In this document: positions 1 through 6,602 of the stretch, in pieces
Numbering within the stretch: the first letter of the stretch is position 1
Layout of the letters: every line of letters begins with the position of its first letter
Assembly: GCA_027023345.1 (NCBI GenBank)
Contig: JALVVO010000076.1
Span: 1 to 14,115, forward strand
DNA length: 14,115 nt
Source of the DNA: Thermaceae bacterium
Lineage (GTDB): Bacteria; Deinococcota; Deinococci; Deinococcales; Marinithermaceae
Direction: 5' to 3'
Program-made: the position numbers and the translations under genes
The notes under the pieces: model-generated
Database searches by the model: none
Seen by the model: the letters and a program-made list of their open reading frames with translations, nothing else
What the model was told of the DNA's origin: nothing

Positions 1-47
1 CCGCCCTCCTCCTCTTCGAGGCGCTGCGCCAGCGCCGGTCTGACTAA
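1..47 (+). CDS. C-terminal tail of an unidentified upstream gene (partial)
   Basis: Reading from base 3, 14 sense codons (ALLLFEALRQRRSD) run to a TAA at 45-47. Codon third positions are GC-rich and the peptide looks like an amphipathic helix, so it is probably the end of a gene that begins before the window. The fragment is too short to identify. The other two forward frames give Pro/Ser-rich peptides that look less like protein. The groES promoter starts 27 bases after this stop, so groESL is probably transcribed separately. Confidence 0.4.
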   Translation, partial: ALLLFEALRQRRSD

Positions 48-74
48 ACCGGGCTCAAGTTTCCCAAAAACCCC

Positions 75-103
75 TTGACAGCCCCGGGGCCCTCCCGGAT
101 AAT
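75..103 (+). promoter_or_regulatory. sigma-70-type promoter of groES-groEL
   Basis: A perfect -35 TTGACA (75-80) is followed after exactly 17 bases by GATAAT (98-103), one mismatch from consensus. Transcription would start at about 109-111, placing the inverted repeat at 116-142 at the very start of the mRNA. This is the best promoter match in the window and fits a strong housekeeping and heat-shock gene pair. Confidence 0.8.
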
Positions 104-115
104 GCATCCCGGAAG

Positions 116-142
116 TTGACACTCCAACGCTTGGAGTGTCAA
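116..142 (+). promoter_or_regulatory. CIRCE-like operator (HrcA-type) in the groES leader
   Basis: TTGACACTC (116-124), nine bases, then GAGTGTCAA (134-142) form a perfect inverted repeat. The symmetry extends inward to 12-base arms around a CGC loop. The canonical CIRCE operator bound by HrcA is TTAGCACTC-N9-GAGTGCTAA: arm length, 9-base spacing, CACTC/GAGTG core and position just after the predicted start site in front of groESL all agree, and only two bases per arm differ. In RNA it could also fold into a 5'-end hairpin. The repressor gene is not in the window, so HrcA as the binder is inferred. Confidence 0.8.
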
Positions 143-167
143 AGACCTGCGGAAGGAGGGGTTGGTT

Positions 168-476
168 ATGGCGACGGAGACCAAGGTTCGGATCAAGCCC
201 CTGGGCGACCGGGTGGTCGTGAAGCCGATCGAGGAGGAGGAGGTCACCAAGAGCGGGATCGTCCTCCCCGACACCGCCAAGGAGAAGCCCCAGAAGGGCG
301 AGGTGCTCGCCGTGGGCTCGGGCAAGCTCCTGGAGAACGGCGAGCGGGTGCCCCTCGAGGTGAAGGTCGGCGACATCGTCGTCTTCGCCAAGTACGGCGG
401 CACCGAGATCGAGCTCGACGGCGAGGAGTACGTGATCCTCTCGGAGCGCGACCTGCTCGCGGTCGTCGAGAAGTAA
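168..476 (+). CDS. groES: Co-chaperonin GroES (Hsp10, Cpn10)
   Basis: This is the 102-residue co-chaperonin that forms the heptameric lid on GroEL and closes the folding chamber in the cytoplasm. Visible landmarks are IKPLGDRVVVKP near the N-terminus, the mobile loop around residues 17-33 (EEEVTKSGIVLPDTA), the G-V-L-A-V-G-SG segment, and a C-terminal EYVILSERDLLAVVE strand typical of the family. Length is normal. The ATG at 168 is chosen over the in-frame TTG at 162 because AAGGAGG at 153-159 lies 8 bases ahead of it. The gene is first in the operon, 15 bases before groEL, behind a strong promoter and a CIRCE-like operator, so repression at normal temperature and release on heat shock is likely. 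Confidence 0.97.
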   Translation: MATETKVRIKPLGDRVVVKPIEEEEVTKSGIVLPDTAKEKPQKGEVLAVGSGKLLENGERVPLEVKVGDIVVFAKYGGTEIELDGEEYVILSERDLLAVVEK

Positions 477-491
477 GGGAGGTGAGGGCGT

Positions 492-2123
<1,632 letters not shown>

Positions 2124-2140
2124 AGTAGCCCGAATCCTCG

Positions 2141-2177
2141 GGGGCCCCGGCCCGCGCGGGCCGGGGCCCCTTTTTTT
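2141..2177 (+). terminator. Intrinsic terminator of groES-groEL
   Basis: GGGGCCCCGGCCCG (2141-2154) and its exact complement (2157-2170) form a perfect, wholly G/C stem of up to 14 pairs around a two-base CG centre (realistically 13 pairs and a 4-base loop). Seven T residues follow immediately at 2171-2177. This is a textbook Rho-independent terminator, 17 bases after the groEL stop. A second run of seven T follows at 2184-2190. Confidence 0.95.
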
Positions 2178-2196
2178 ATTGAGTTTTTTTATTGAG
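2171..2196 (+). repeat. Tandem 13-base duplication of the terminator T-tract
   Basis: TTTTTTTATTGAG occurs twice back to back (2171-2183 and 2184-2196), followed by TTAG. It duplicates the terminator's T-run together with the six bases after it. The second copy lies about 14 bases from the hairpin, too far to act as the primary U-tract. This is the most AT-rich stretch of the window and may also serve as promoter DNA for the next gene, although no clear -35/-10 pair stands out. Confidence 0.8.
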
Positions 2197-2218
2197 TTAG
2201 TCTAGTAGGGGCCAGGCC

Positions 2219-3016
2219 ATGAAAGCCAAGGTCTTCCTCGCCTTCGGCGTCCTGCTCGGGCTCACCGTATTTATGGGCCGCCTGTGGACCGGCACGCCGG
2301 CTCCACCCAAACCCTCCATAACGCCCTTAGAAAGCCCGGCCGTCCTCCCCTCGTGGCCCGACCAAACGCTGACGCTGGGGTTGACCTTTCGCGCGCCGCT
2401 AACCCTGGAAGCGGCGCGCAGCAAGCTCTCTCCCTTCGGGAAAGCCTTCCACGAGGGCTTCTTTGTGATCGGCGAAGGGTTGGGCGCGTTCCGGAGCCAA
2501 GGCGCGGTTCCCATAGACACGGTCCTCGCCGAGGCGCTACGGGTGGCAAGGCACCTCGCTTACGTGAAGCCCCGCCACGACTGCGAGCGAGCCGCCCGTT
2601 TCCTTGAAAAATATGGGCCGCAATCCCATACGCTCACCCAAGCGCTGCAAAGATCCATACGCGACCAACGTTTGCAAAACTTGGCAAAGAGTATCATCGC
2701 CAGCGAAAACACCCGAAAGTACGCCCTAGGCGTCCTCGAAGGAAGCAAGCCCACCCTGTACGCGATAGCCCTGCGTGCCAAGCCCAACCGCATCGCCCAT
2801 CAACTAAACGGCCTGATCGAAGGCGTGGCGCGGATCCCGGCCCGCAGCGGTCTCGGGGCATTCCATCCGCCCAAACCCGACGCGGTGGGAAACATCGTCC
2901 TCCAGGCGCGGGCCCGTGATCCTAGCGATCCACGCACGCTCTTCGAAGCAGCCTCAAAGATTTTGGAGCAAAACTGCAAGATCAAGTTGTTCCCGCAAAG
3001 GGACCGGAAACCTTAA
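2219..3016 (+). CDS. Hypothetical protein with N-terminal signal peptide or membrane anchor
   Basis: The 265-residue protein is of no family I recognise. Residues 1-19 (MKAKVFLAFGVLLGLTVFM) form a basic start plus a hydrophobic segment, so it is exported or anchored by one N-terminal helix. A Pro/Thr-rich spacer follows (about 24-48), then an apparently soluble, Ala/Leu/Arg-rich and probably helical domain. There are only two cysteines (HDC near 119 and QNC near 253). The ATG at 2219 begins a typical signal sequence, but the preceding TAGGGG is only a weak ribosome site. Codons such as ATA, CTA, AAA, GAA and TTG are clearly more frequent than in neighbouring genes, suggesting recent acquisition or low expression. 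It lies alone between the groEL terminator and the convergent speE, so it is probably a single-gene unit. Confidence 0.75.
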   Translation: MKAKVFLAFGVLLGLTVFMGRLWTGTPAPPKPSITPLESPAVLPSWPDQTLTLGLTFRAPLTLEAARSKLSPFGKAFHEGFFVIGEGLGAFRSQGAVPIDTVLAEALRVARHLAYVKPRHDCERAARFLEKYGPQSHTLTQALQRSIRDQRLQNLAKSIIASENTRKYALGVLEGSKPTLYAIALRAKPNRIAHQLNGLIEGVARIPARSGLGAFHPPKPDAVGNIVLQARARDPSDPRTLFEAASKILEQNCKIKLFPQRDRKP

Positions 3017-3090
3017 GGCTGGGCAGTTGATGGCGCTGGTCCGGTCCTCACGCGGGGACGAGCTAGGCAGAGCCCGTCCAAGCCCTGCGG

Positions 3091-3945
3091 TCACTCGGTA
3101 GCATCCAACGCGAGCAAGCCCCGCAGGTAACGCGGCAGCTGAAAGAGCGTTTCGTGCCGCTCGGGGTCGTAGTAGCGGAGGTCGAGGGCGGCGGCGCGAG
3201 CGAGGTCCACCCGGCCGAAGTCCACCGACCCCTTTGCCCCGACCAAAAACGCCCAGGGCGAGGCGTAGCCAATCACCGGAAAGCTAAAGGCCCAGACCCG
3301 GTCGAAGACCCTTCGCATCCGCCGGTAGGCGGTGAGGAACTCGTCGGTGAAGAGGTAGACGCTCCCCGCCTGGGTGACGTAGACGCCGGGGTCCCTTAGG
3401 GCCCGGTAGGCGTCTCCGTAAAACCCCTCGGAAAAGAGCACCGCCGCCGGCCCCACGGGGTCGGTGGAGTCCACCACGATCGCGTCGAAGGCGGCCTCCT
3501 TTCCCTTCACATAGTCCGCGCCGCTCTCGACACGGAGCTCGGCCCGCGGCTCCCGGCCGGCGAGGACCCGCTCGAGCACCCCCTTCCCCACGTTGAGGTG
3601 CTCCACCGCCACGCGGAGCACCGCCTCGTCGAGCTCCACCATCACCGCCCGCTCGACCCCGGGGTGGCGGAGCACCTCCCTAAGCGCCCCGCCGTCGCCG
3701 CCCCCCACCACCAGCGCCTCGCGGGGCGCGGGATGCGTGAGGAGGGCGGGGTGCACGAGGGGCTCGTGGTAGGAAAGCTCGCCGTCCTCGACGAGCTGGA
3801 TGGTCCCGTCCAGAACGAGCATCCGGCCGAAGCCTTCGGTCTCGTAGACCTCGATCTTCTGGTAGCGGCTCCTTTCCTCGTAGAGCTTCCGCCGAACCTT
3901 GAAGCCGACGCCGTAGCCCCGGGGGTACCACTCGACGAACTCCAT
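3091..3945 (-). CDS. speE: Polyamine aminopropyltransferase (spermidine synthase family; agmatine or putrescine acceptor)
   Basis: The 284-residue cytoplasmic enzyme transfers the aminopropyl group of decarboxylated S-adenosylmethionine to a di- or polyamine. Visible are the beta-stranded N-terminal domain (1-70), the cofactor motif GGGDGG (81-86) with acidic Glu104, the catalytic-loop DSTDPVGPA (Asp159, Asp162) and the C-terminal HETLFQLP. The start MEFVEWYPRGYGV, GSVYLFT at 195-200 and FPVIGYASPWAFLVG at 222-236 closely match what I recall of Pyrococcus/Thermococcus SpeE. The T. thermophilus enzyme as I remember it has GGGEGA and a longer C-terminus. Substrate is therefore open: agmatine (archaeal-like route to aminopropylagmatine) or putrescine. 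AGGAGG (3956-3951) overlaps the pdaD stop codon and lies five bases before the ATG, so the two genes are translationally coupled. Last gene of the operon. Confidence 0.93.
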   Translation of the reverse strand: MEFVEWYPRGYGVGFKVRRKLYEERSRYQKIEVYETEGFGRMLVLDGTIQLVEDGELSYHEPLVHPALLTHPAPREALVVGGGDGGALREVLRHPGVERAVMVELDEAVLRVAVEHLNVGKGVLERVLAGREPRAELRVESGADYVKGKEAAFDAIVVDSTDPVGPAAVLFSEGFYGDAYRALRDPGVYVTQAGSVYLFTDEFLTAYRRMRRVFDRVWAFSFPVIGYASPWAFLVGAKGSVDFGRVDLARAAALDLRYYDPERHETLFQLPRYLRGLLALDATE

Positions 3946-3954
3946 CCCGCCCTC

Positions 3955-4428
3955 CTAGTAGGGGAACATCACCACCGCCGCCACCGCGGCCACCGGGCGC
4001 GCCACCGCCCGGGCCTCGGCCACGCCGACGAAGAACTCGGCGAGCTCCCAGCCCCGCTTCTCGAAGCCTTCCTCCAGCATCTGCCGCACCATGCGCTCGG
4101 CGTAGGCCCGGTCCCCGTGGCCGGCGTACTCGTAGATGAGCCCACCGGCGCCGTCAGGCCTCAAACCCACCCCGAGGGCCGCCGCGATCAGCTCCCCGGG
4201 CTCAGTGGCGGTGGCCTCGGCATAGACCGTAGGTAGGAGCATCCCGATGGGGATCTCGGGAAGGCGCTCGATCCACTCGACGTGCGGTGGGATCACGCTG
4301 GAGAGCCGCACCAGGTTGGCGTTGCCGATGCCCATGGCAAGTAGGGCGTTGTCGAAAGCGTTCAGCGGCGTGCCGCCCTCGGCGCTCGCCGAGAGCAGGA
4401 TCGCCTTCCTCGGGGTCGTCCAGCTCAT
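3955..4428 (-). CDS. pdaD: Pyruvoyl-dependent arginine decarboxylase
   Basis: The protein decarboxylates arginine to agmatine, the first step of agmatine-based polyamine synthesis. The 157-residue proenzyme should self-cleave between Ser43 and Ser44 (in VRLSSVIPPH), leaving a pyruvoyl group on the new alpha-chain N-terminus. Other landmarks are AEGGTPLNAFDNALL (16-30), GIGNANLV (33-40), PIGMLLPTVYA (60-70), GLIYEY with Glu100 at the expected acid-catalyst position, and GFEKRGWELAE (121-131). The MSWTTP start and AAVAAVVMFPY end agree with Thermococcus-type PdaD as I remember it. ATG 4428 is the only sensible start; the open frame continues upstream into speB but has no start codon near the conserved N-terminus. 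The gap to speB is 14 bases and the ribosome site is weak, so coupling to speB is likely. Confidence 0.93.
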   Translation of the reverse strand: MSWTTPRKAILLSASAEGGTPLNAFDNALLAMGIGNANLVRLSSVIPPHVEWIERLPEIPIGMLLPTVYAEATATEPGELIAAALGVGLRPDGAGGLIYEYAGHGDRAYAERMVRQMLEEGFEKRGWELAEFFVGVAEARAVARPVAAVAAVVMFPY

Positions 4429-4442
4429 CTCGGCGGCCCAGT

Positions 4443-5303
4443 CTACACCCAGCCGGCGGAGCGCGCCTTGAACCCGATCGCGCGGTAGACGAGGCTCGCC
4501 GCGGTCATCTCGGGGAAAAAGAGGCCGGGGATTGGGGAAAGCTCGACGAAGTCGGCGCCTACGACCTCCTTTTCCGCGAATACCGCGGCGAGAAGCTCCG
4601 CCGCTTCGCCGTAGCGGAGCCCGCCCGGCAAGGGCGTGCCCACCGCCGGCATCTCGGAAGGGTCCAGCACGTCGAAGTCGAAGCTCAGGTAGACCCGCTC
4701 GGGCAGGGCCTCGAGGATCGCCCCCACCGGCACCCCCTCGCGGCGGATTTGGTGCGCGGGGAAGACGGAGATCCCCGCTTCCCTCGCAAAGCTCCAGGAC
4801 TCCTCCGCGTAGGCCCGCTGGCCCACCTGCACGAGGGGGACCCCGAGCTCGGCGACCCGCCGCATCACCGAGGCGTGGGAGAGGGCCGAACCCTGCCACT
4901 CGAGATAGAGGTCGTCGTGGGCGTCGAGGTGGAGGACCCCGAACTCGCCGTAGCGCGCGCGGTGGGCCCGGACCAGGGGCAGGGTGATCGAGTGGTCGCC
5001 GCCGAGCGCGACGAGGAACCGGCCGGCCATGAGGTGCTCCCCCGCCGCCCGCTCGATCTCGGCGTGGGAACGCGCGGCGTCGCCGGCGACGATGGGGACC
5101 GGGGGCGCGGTGTAGATCCCGGCGTCCGCGGGGGCAAACCCAAGGTCGAGGTCGAAGAGCTCGAGCTCCTCGCTCGCCCTCAGGATCGCCTCCGGTCCCC
5201 TCCTCGCCCCGGGAAGCCAGGAGAGCGAGAGGTCGTAAGGCACCGGCAGCACGACCACCCGGGCGTTTTCCAGAGAGGTGGGGCGCTCGCTAAAGGCGTA
5301 CAC
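4443..5303 (-). CDS. speB: Ureohydrolase: agmatinase or N1-aminopropylagmatine ureohydrolase
   Basis: A 286-residue member of the arginase/agmatinase family with a binuclear manganese centre, releasing urea from agmatine or aminopropylagmatine to give putrescine or spermidine. The metal motifs are intact: GGDHS (His104), DAHDD (Asp127, His129, Asp131), SFDFDVLDP (Asp209, Asp211), and Glu254 in DFVELSP. Phrases such as VVVLPVPYDLSLS, LPGARRGPEAI and GTPLPGGL resemble the Thermus SpeB I recall, which acts on aminopropylagmatine. The start codon is GTG (5303-5301); no strong Shine-Dalgarno precedes it. It heads the speB-pdaD-speE operon and is divergent from the gene at 5354, with only 50 bases between the two starts. 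The gene pair with pdaD makes the agmatine link almost certain; which of the two substrates is used is not decidable here. Confidence 0.93.
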   Translation of the reverse strand: MYAFSERPTSLENARVVVLPVPYDLSLSWLPGARRGPEAILRASEELELFDLDLGFAPADAGIYTAPPVPIVAGDAARSHAEIERAAGEHLMAGRFLVALGGDHSITLPLVRAHRARYGEFGVLHLDAHDDLYLEWQGSALSHASVMRRVAELGVPLVQVGQRAYAEESWSFAREAGISVFPAHQIRREGVPVGAILEALPERVYLSFDFDVLDPSEMPAVGTPLPGGLRYGEAAELLAAVFAEKEVVGADFVELSPIPGLFFPEMTAASLVYRAIGFKARSAGWV

Positions 5304-5353
5304 GAACCCAGGCTACCCCGGTGCCAGGGTAGGATTAGGATGAAGACCGAAAG

Positions 5354-5980
5354 ATGCAAGCCCAAGCGGAGGACTTCAAGCTCCATCCCCTCCCGCCAGG
5401 GACGGCTCTCCGCCTGCTATGGGGTCGTCTGCCCAAAGGGGGCGGGCTCTGGCCCGGCAGGCCCCGCCGGCTCGCCTCGCTCATGGCCTTTGACGAAGAG
5501 GCGGTCCGGGTCCGCCTGGAAGGCTCGGTGCCGGCTTGGGCGCTCGGATACCAGGTGCGCACGGCCCAGGCGAGCTCGGGCGACCACTACCTCGTGCCCC
5601 TTCGCCGCTGGGGGCGGAAGGTGGCCGAAGCCTGGGTTCCAGCGGCCGCGGTCGGAGCTCGGGACGCAATCCCCTCCTTCCGCGTCTTCCCCGAAGTCCG
5701 GCCTCTGGCCGGCCCCAAAGCCGCCCTCAGGGCGCACGGGAATCTCAACGTGCCGAGTGACCTAAGCCCCAGGCTTTACTGGCTCGCGACCGAGCGCTTT
5801 CCCCCAACCCCCTTCTTCGGCTGGGAAGGCGAAGGGGACCTTTGGCTCCTCGAAGCCCGCCTCCCGAGCCGGCTCGCCTTCCGCGCCGTGGTGCTCCCGG
5901 AAAACCGGGGTTCGAGCGCCTACCAATACCGGGGAAGGCCTATCCGCCTAGATCCGCTTACCTCTCACCCCCGGTGGTAG
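5354..5980 (+). CDS. Hypothetical protein, Trp/Pro/Arg-rich, soluble
   Basis: The 208-residue protein has no signal peptide, membrane helix or motif I recognise. It carries about nine tryptophans, many Pro and Arg, and no cysteine; segments such as VRVRLEGSVPAWALGYQVR and GDHYLVPLRRW suggest a beta-rich fold. Third codon positions are strongly GC-biased as in neighbouring housekeeping genes, which supports a real gene. ATG 5354 has no good ribosome site (GACCGAAAG), so it may be weakly expressed or leaderless from the TAGGAT-like bases at 5330-5335; an alternative start is the ATG inside LASLMAFDEE at about residue 44. The last 16 bases overlap the end of rlmH on the other strand. It could be a lineage-specific protein; no function is proposed. 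Confidence 0.7.
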   Translation: MQAQAEDFKLHPLPPGTALRLLWGRLPKGGGLWPGRPRRLASLMAFDEEAVRVRLEGSVPAWALGYQVRTAQASSGDHYLVPLRRWGRKVAEAWVPAAAVGARDAIPSFRVFPEVRPLAGPKAALRAHGNLNVPSDLSPRLYWLATERFPPTPFFGWEGEGDLWLLEARLPSRLAFRAVVLPENRGSSAYQYRGRPIRLDPLTSHPRW

Positions 5981-6387
5981 GGGTGCCCCGCGAGCAGGGT
6001 CTCGACCCGGTAGAGCTGCTCGAGCAACACGAGGAGGGCGAGCTCGTGCTGGAGGGTGAGGCGGGAGAGGGCGAGCGTCCAGTCCGCCGCCTGCCGCACC
6101 GCATCGGGGTGCCCGTCGGCCCCACCGATCAGGTAGGCCACCCGCTTGACGCCGGAAAGCTTCCACCCCCGTACCCGCCCGGCGAACTCCGCCGTGGTGG
6201 GAAGCTCGCCCCGCTCGTCGAGCACCACCCGGTAGGCCCCCTCGCTTCCCCGGAGCTGGGCCTCGGGGTTTTCCAGGAAGCGAAGCGCGACCGACGAATA
6301 CCTTTGCAGTCTCTTCGCATACTCCTCCACGCCGTCGCGCACGAACCGAAGCCGCGGCTTCCCTATCGTGAAAATCTCCACTTTCAT
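5965..6387 (-). CDS. rlmH: 23S rRNA (pseudouridine1915-N3)-methyltransferase RlmH
   Basis: The 140-residue SPOUT-class enzyme methylates N3 of pseudouridine 1915 (E. coli numbering) in helix 69 of 23S rRNA, at the subunit interface of assembled 70S ribosomes. The S-adenosylmethionine-binding knot is visible: LIGGADGH (86-93), LSRLTLQHELALLVLLEQLYR (108-127) and the invariant C-terminal HPYHRG (135-140). The N-terminus MKVEIFTIGKP is typical and length is slightly below the usual 150-160. ATG 6387 follows a G-rich GGGGAGGGGGG ribosome site. The gene stands alone on the minus strand, its 5' end within 23 bases of the TATAAT promoter of the downstream plus-strand operon, so the promoters are back to back. 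Its 3' end overlaps the convergent hypothetical gene by 16 bases. Confidence 0.96.
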   Translation of the reverse strand: MKVEIFTIGKPRLRFVRDGVEEYAKRLQRYSSVALRFLENPEAQLRGSEGAYRVVLDERGELPTTAEFAGRVRGWKLSGVKRVAYLIGGADGHPDAVRQAADWTLALSRLTLQHELALLVLLEQLYRVETLLAGHPYHRG

Positions 6388-6409
6388 CCCCGCCGGCCCC
6401 CCTCCCCGG

Positions 6410-6415
6410 TATAAT
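6410..6415 (+). promoter_or_regulatory. Consensus -10 box (TATAAT) of the branched-chain dehydrogenase operon
   Basis: A perfect TATAAT stands alone in very GC-rich DNA. No good -35 is found 16-18 bases upstream (TCCCCG); the nearest T-rich hexamer, TTTCAT at 6382-6387, is 22 bases away inside the rlmH start. An activator or alternative upstream contacts may be needed. The expected start is about 6421-6423, giving a leader of roughly 180 bases before E1-alpha. Confidence 0.55.
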
Positions 6416-6435
6416 GTTGTGCGAAGGAGCGGTCC

Positions 6436-6576
6436 GTGAAGGCGCTTGGGATCATCCTACGCGGAGCCGCTGCCCCGGCCCCGGTGCAGCGCACCGGGGC
6501 CTTTGCCTTCCAAGGCGCAACCCGCCGAGGAAGGCGGCCGGCCCTTACCCAGGGCGGCCAAGCCCGGACGCGGTGA
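6436..6576 (+). CDS. Possible leader peptide ahead of the dehydrogenase operon
   Basis: GTG 6436 opens a 46-codon frame ending at TGA 6574-6576, preceded at 6 bases by GAAGGAG (6423-6429), a better ribosome site than several real genes here have. The predicted mRNA would begin almost exactly at this site. The peptide starts MKALGIILRGAAAPAPVQR and has Ile-Ile-Leu at codons 6-8 (6451-6459), the leucine as CTA, uncommon in this GC-rich sequence. Those codons lie just before a terminator-like hairpin that the frame runs through. The rest of the peptide is Arg-rich and unremarkable. A leader peptide that senses branched-chain amino acids is an inference; a chance frame is the main alternative. 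Confidence 0.35.
   Translation: MKALGIILRGAAAPAPVQRTGAFAFQGATRRGRRPALTQGGQARTR
6477..6509 (+). terminator. Terminator-like hairpin inside the operon leader (possible attenuator)
   Basis: GGCCCCGGTGC (6477-6487) and GCACCGGGGCC (6491-6501) form a perfect 11-pair stem around the loop AGC, followed by TTTGCCTT (6502-6509). Stem strength fits an intrinsic terminator, but the T-tract is interrupted and weak. It stands about 60 bases after the predicted transcription start and 101 bases before E1-alpha, where it could control read-through. I see no obvious mutually exclusive antiterminator partner. Confidence 0.45.
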
Positions 6577-6602
6577 CCCCGGTCCGGGGAAAGGGGGACG
6601 GA

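Noticed and set aside
116..121. Second -35-like TTGACA in front of groES
   Set aside because: It is part of the operator inverted repeat; the bases 16-18 positions downstream (around 138-145) do not resemble a -10 box.
2284..2607. Plus-strand frame of 107 codons inside the unknown exported protein gene
   Set aside because: Arg/Pro-rich composition, no ribosome site, and fully contained within the longer frame that begins with a typical signal sequence.
3017..3090. Possible bidirectional terminator between the convergent genes
   Set aside because: Only short imperfect stems (about 5 pairs) are present, with no T-run on either strand.
4287..5765. Plus-strand open frame of 492 codons across speB
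   Set aside because: It is antisense to conserved speB and pdaD and overlaps the better gene at 5354 in another frame; its composition is Arg/Gly/Asp/Val-rich and shows no family signal.
6414..6602. N-terminal extension of E1-alpha back to the ATG at 6414
   Set aside because: The extension is Arg/Pro/Gly-rich, unlike the family N-terminus, and its ATG overlaps the -10 box; ATG 6603 gives the usual 367 residues.
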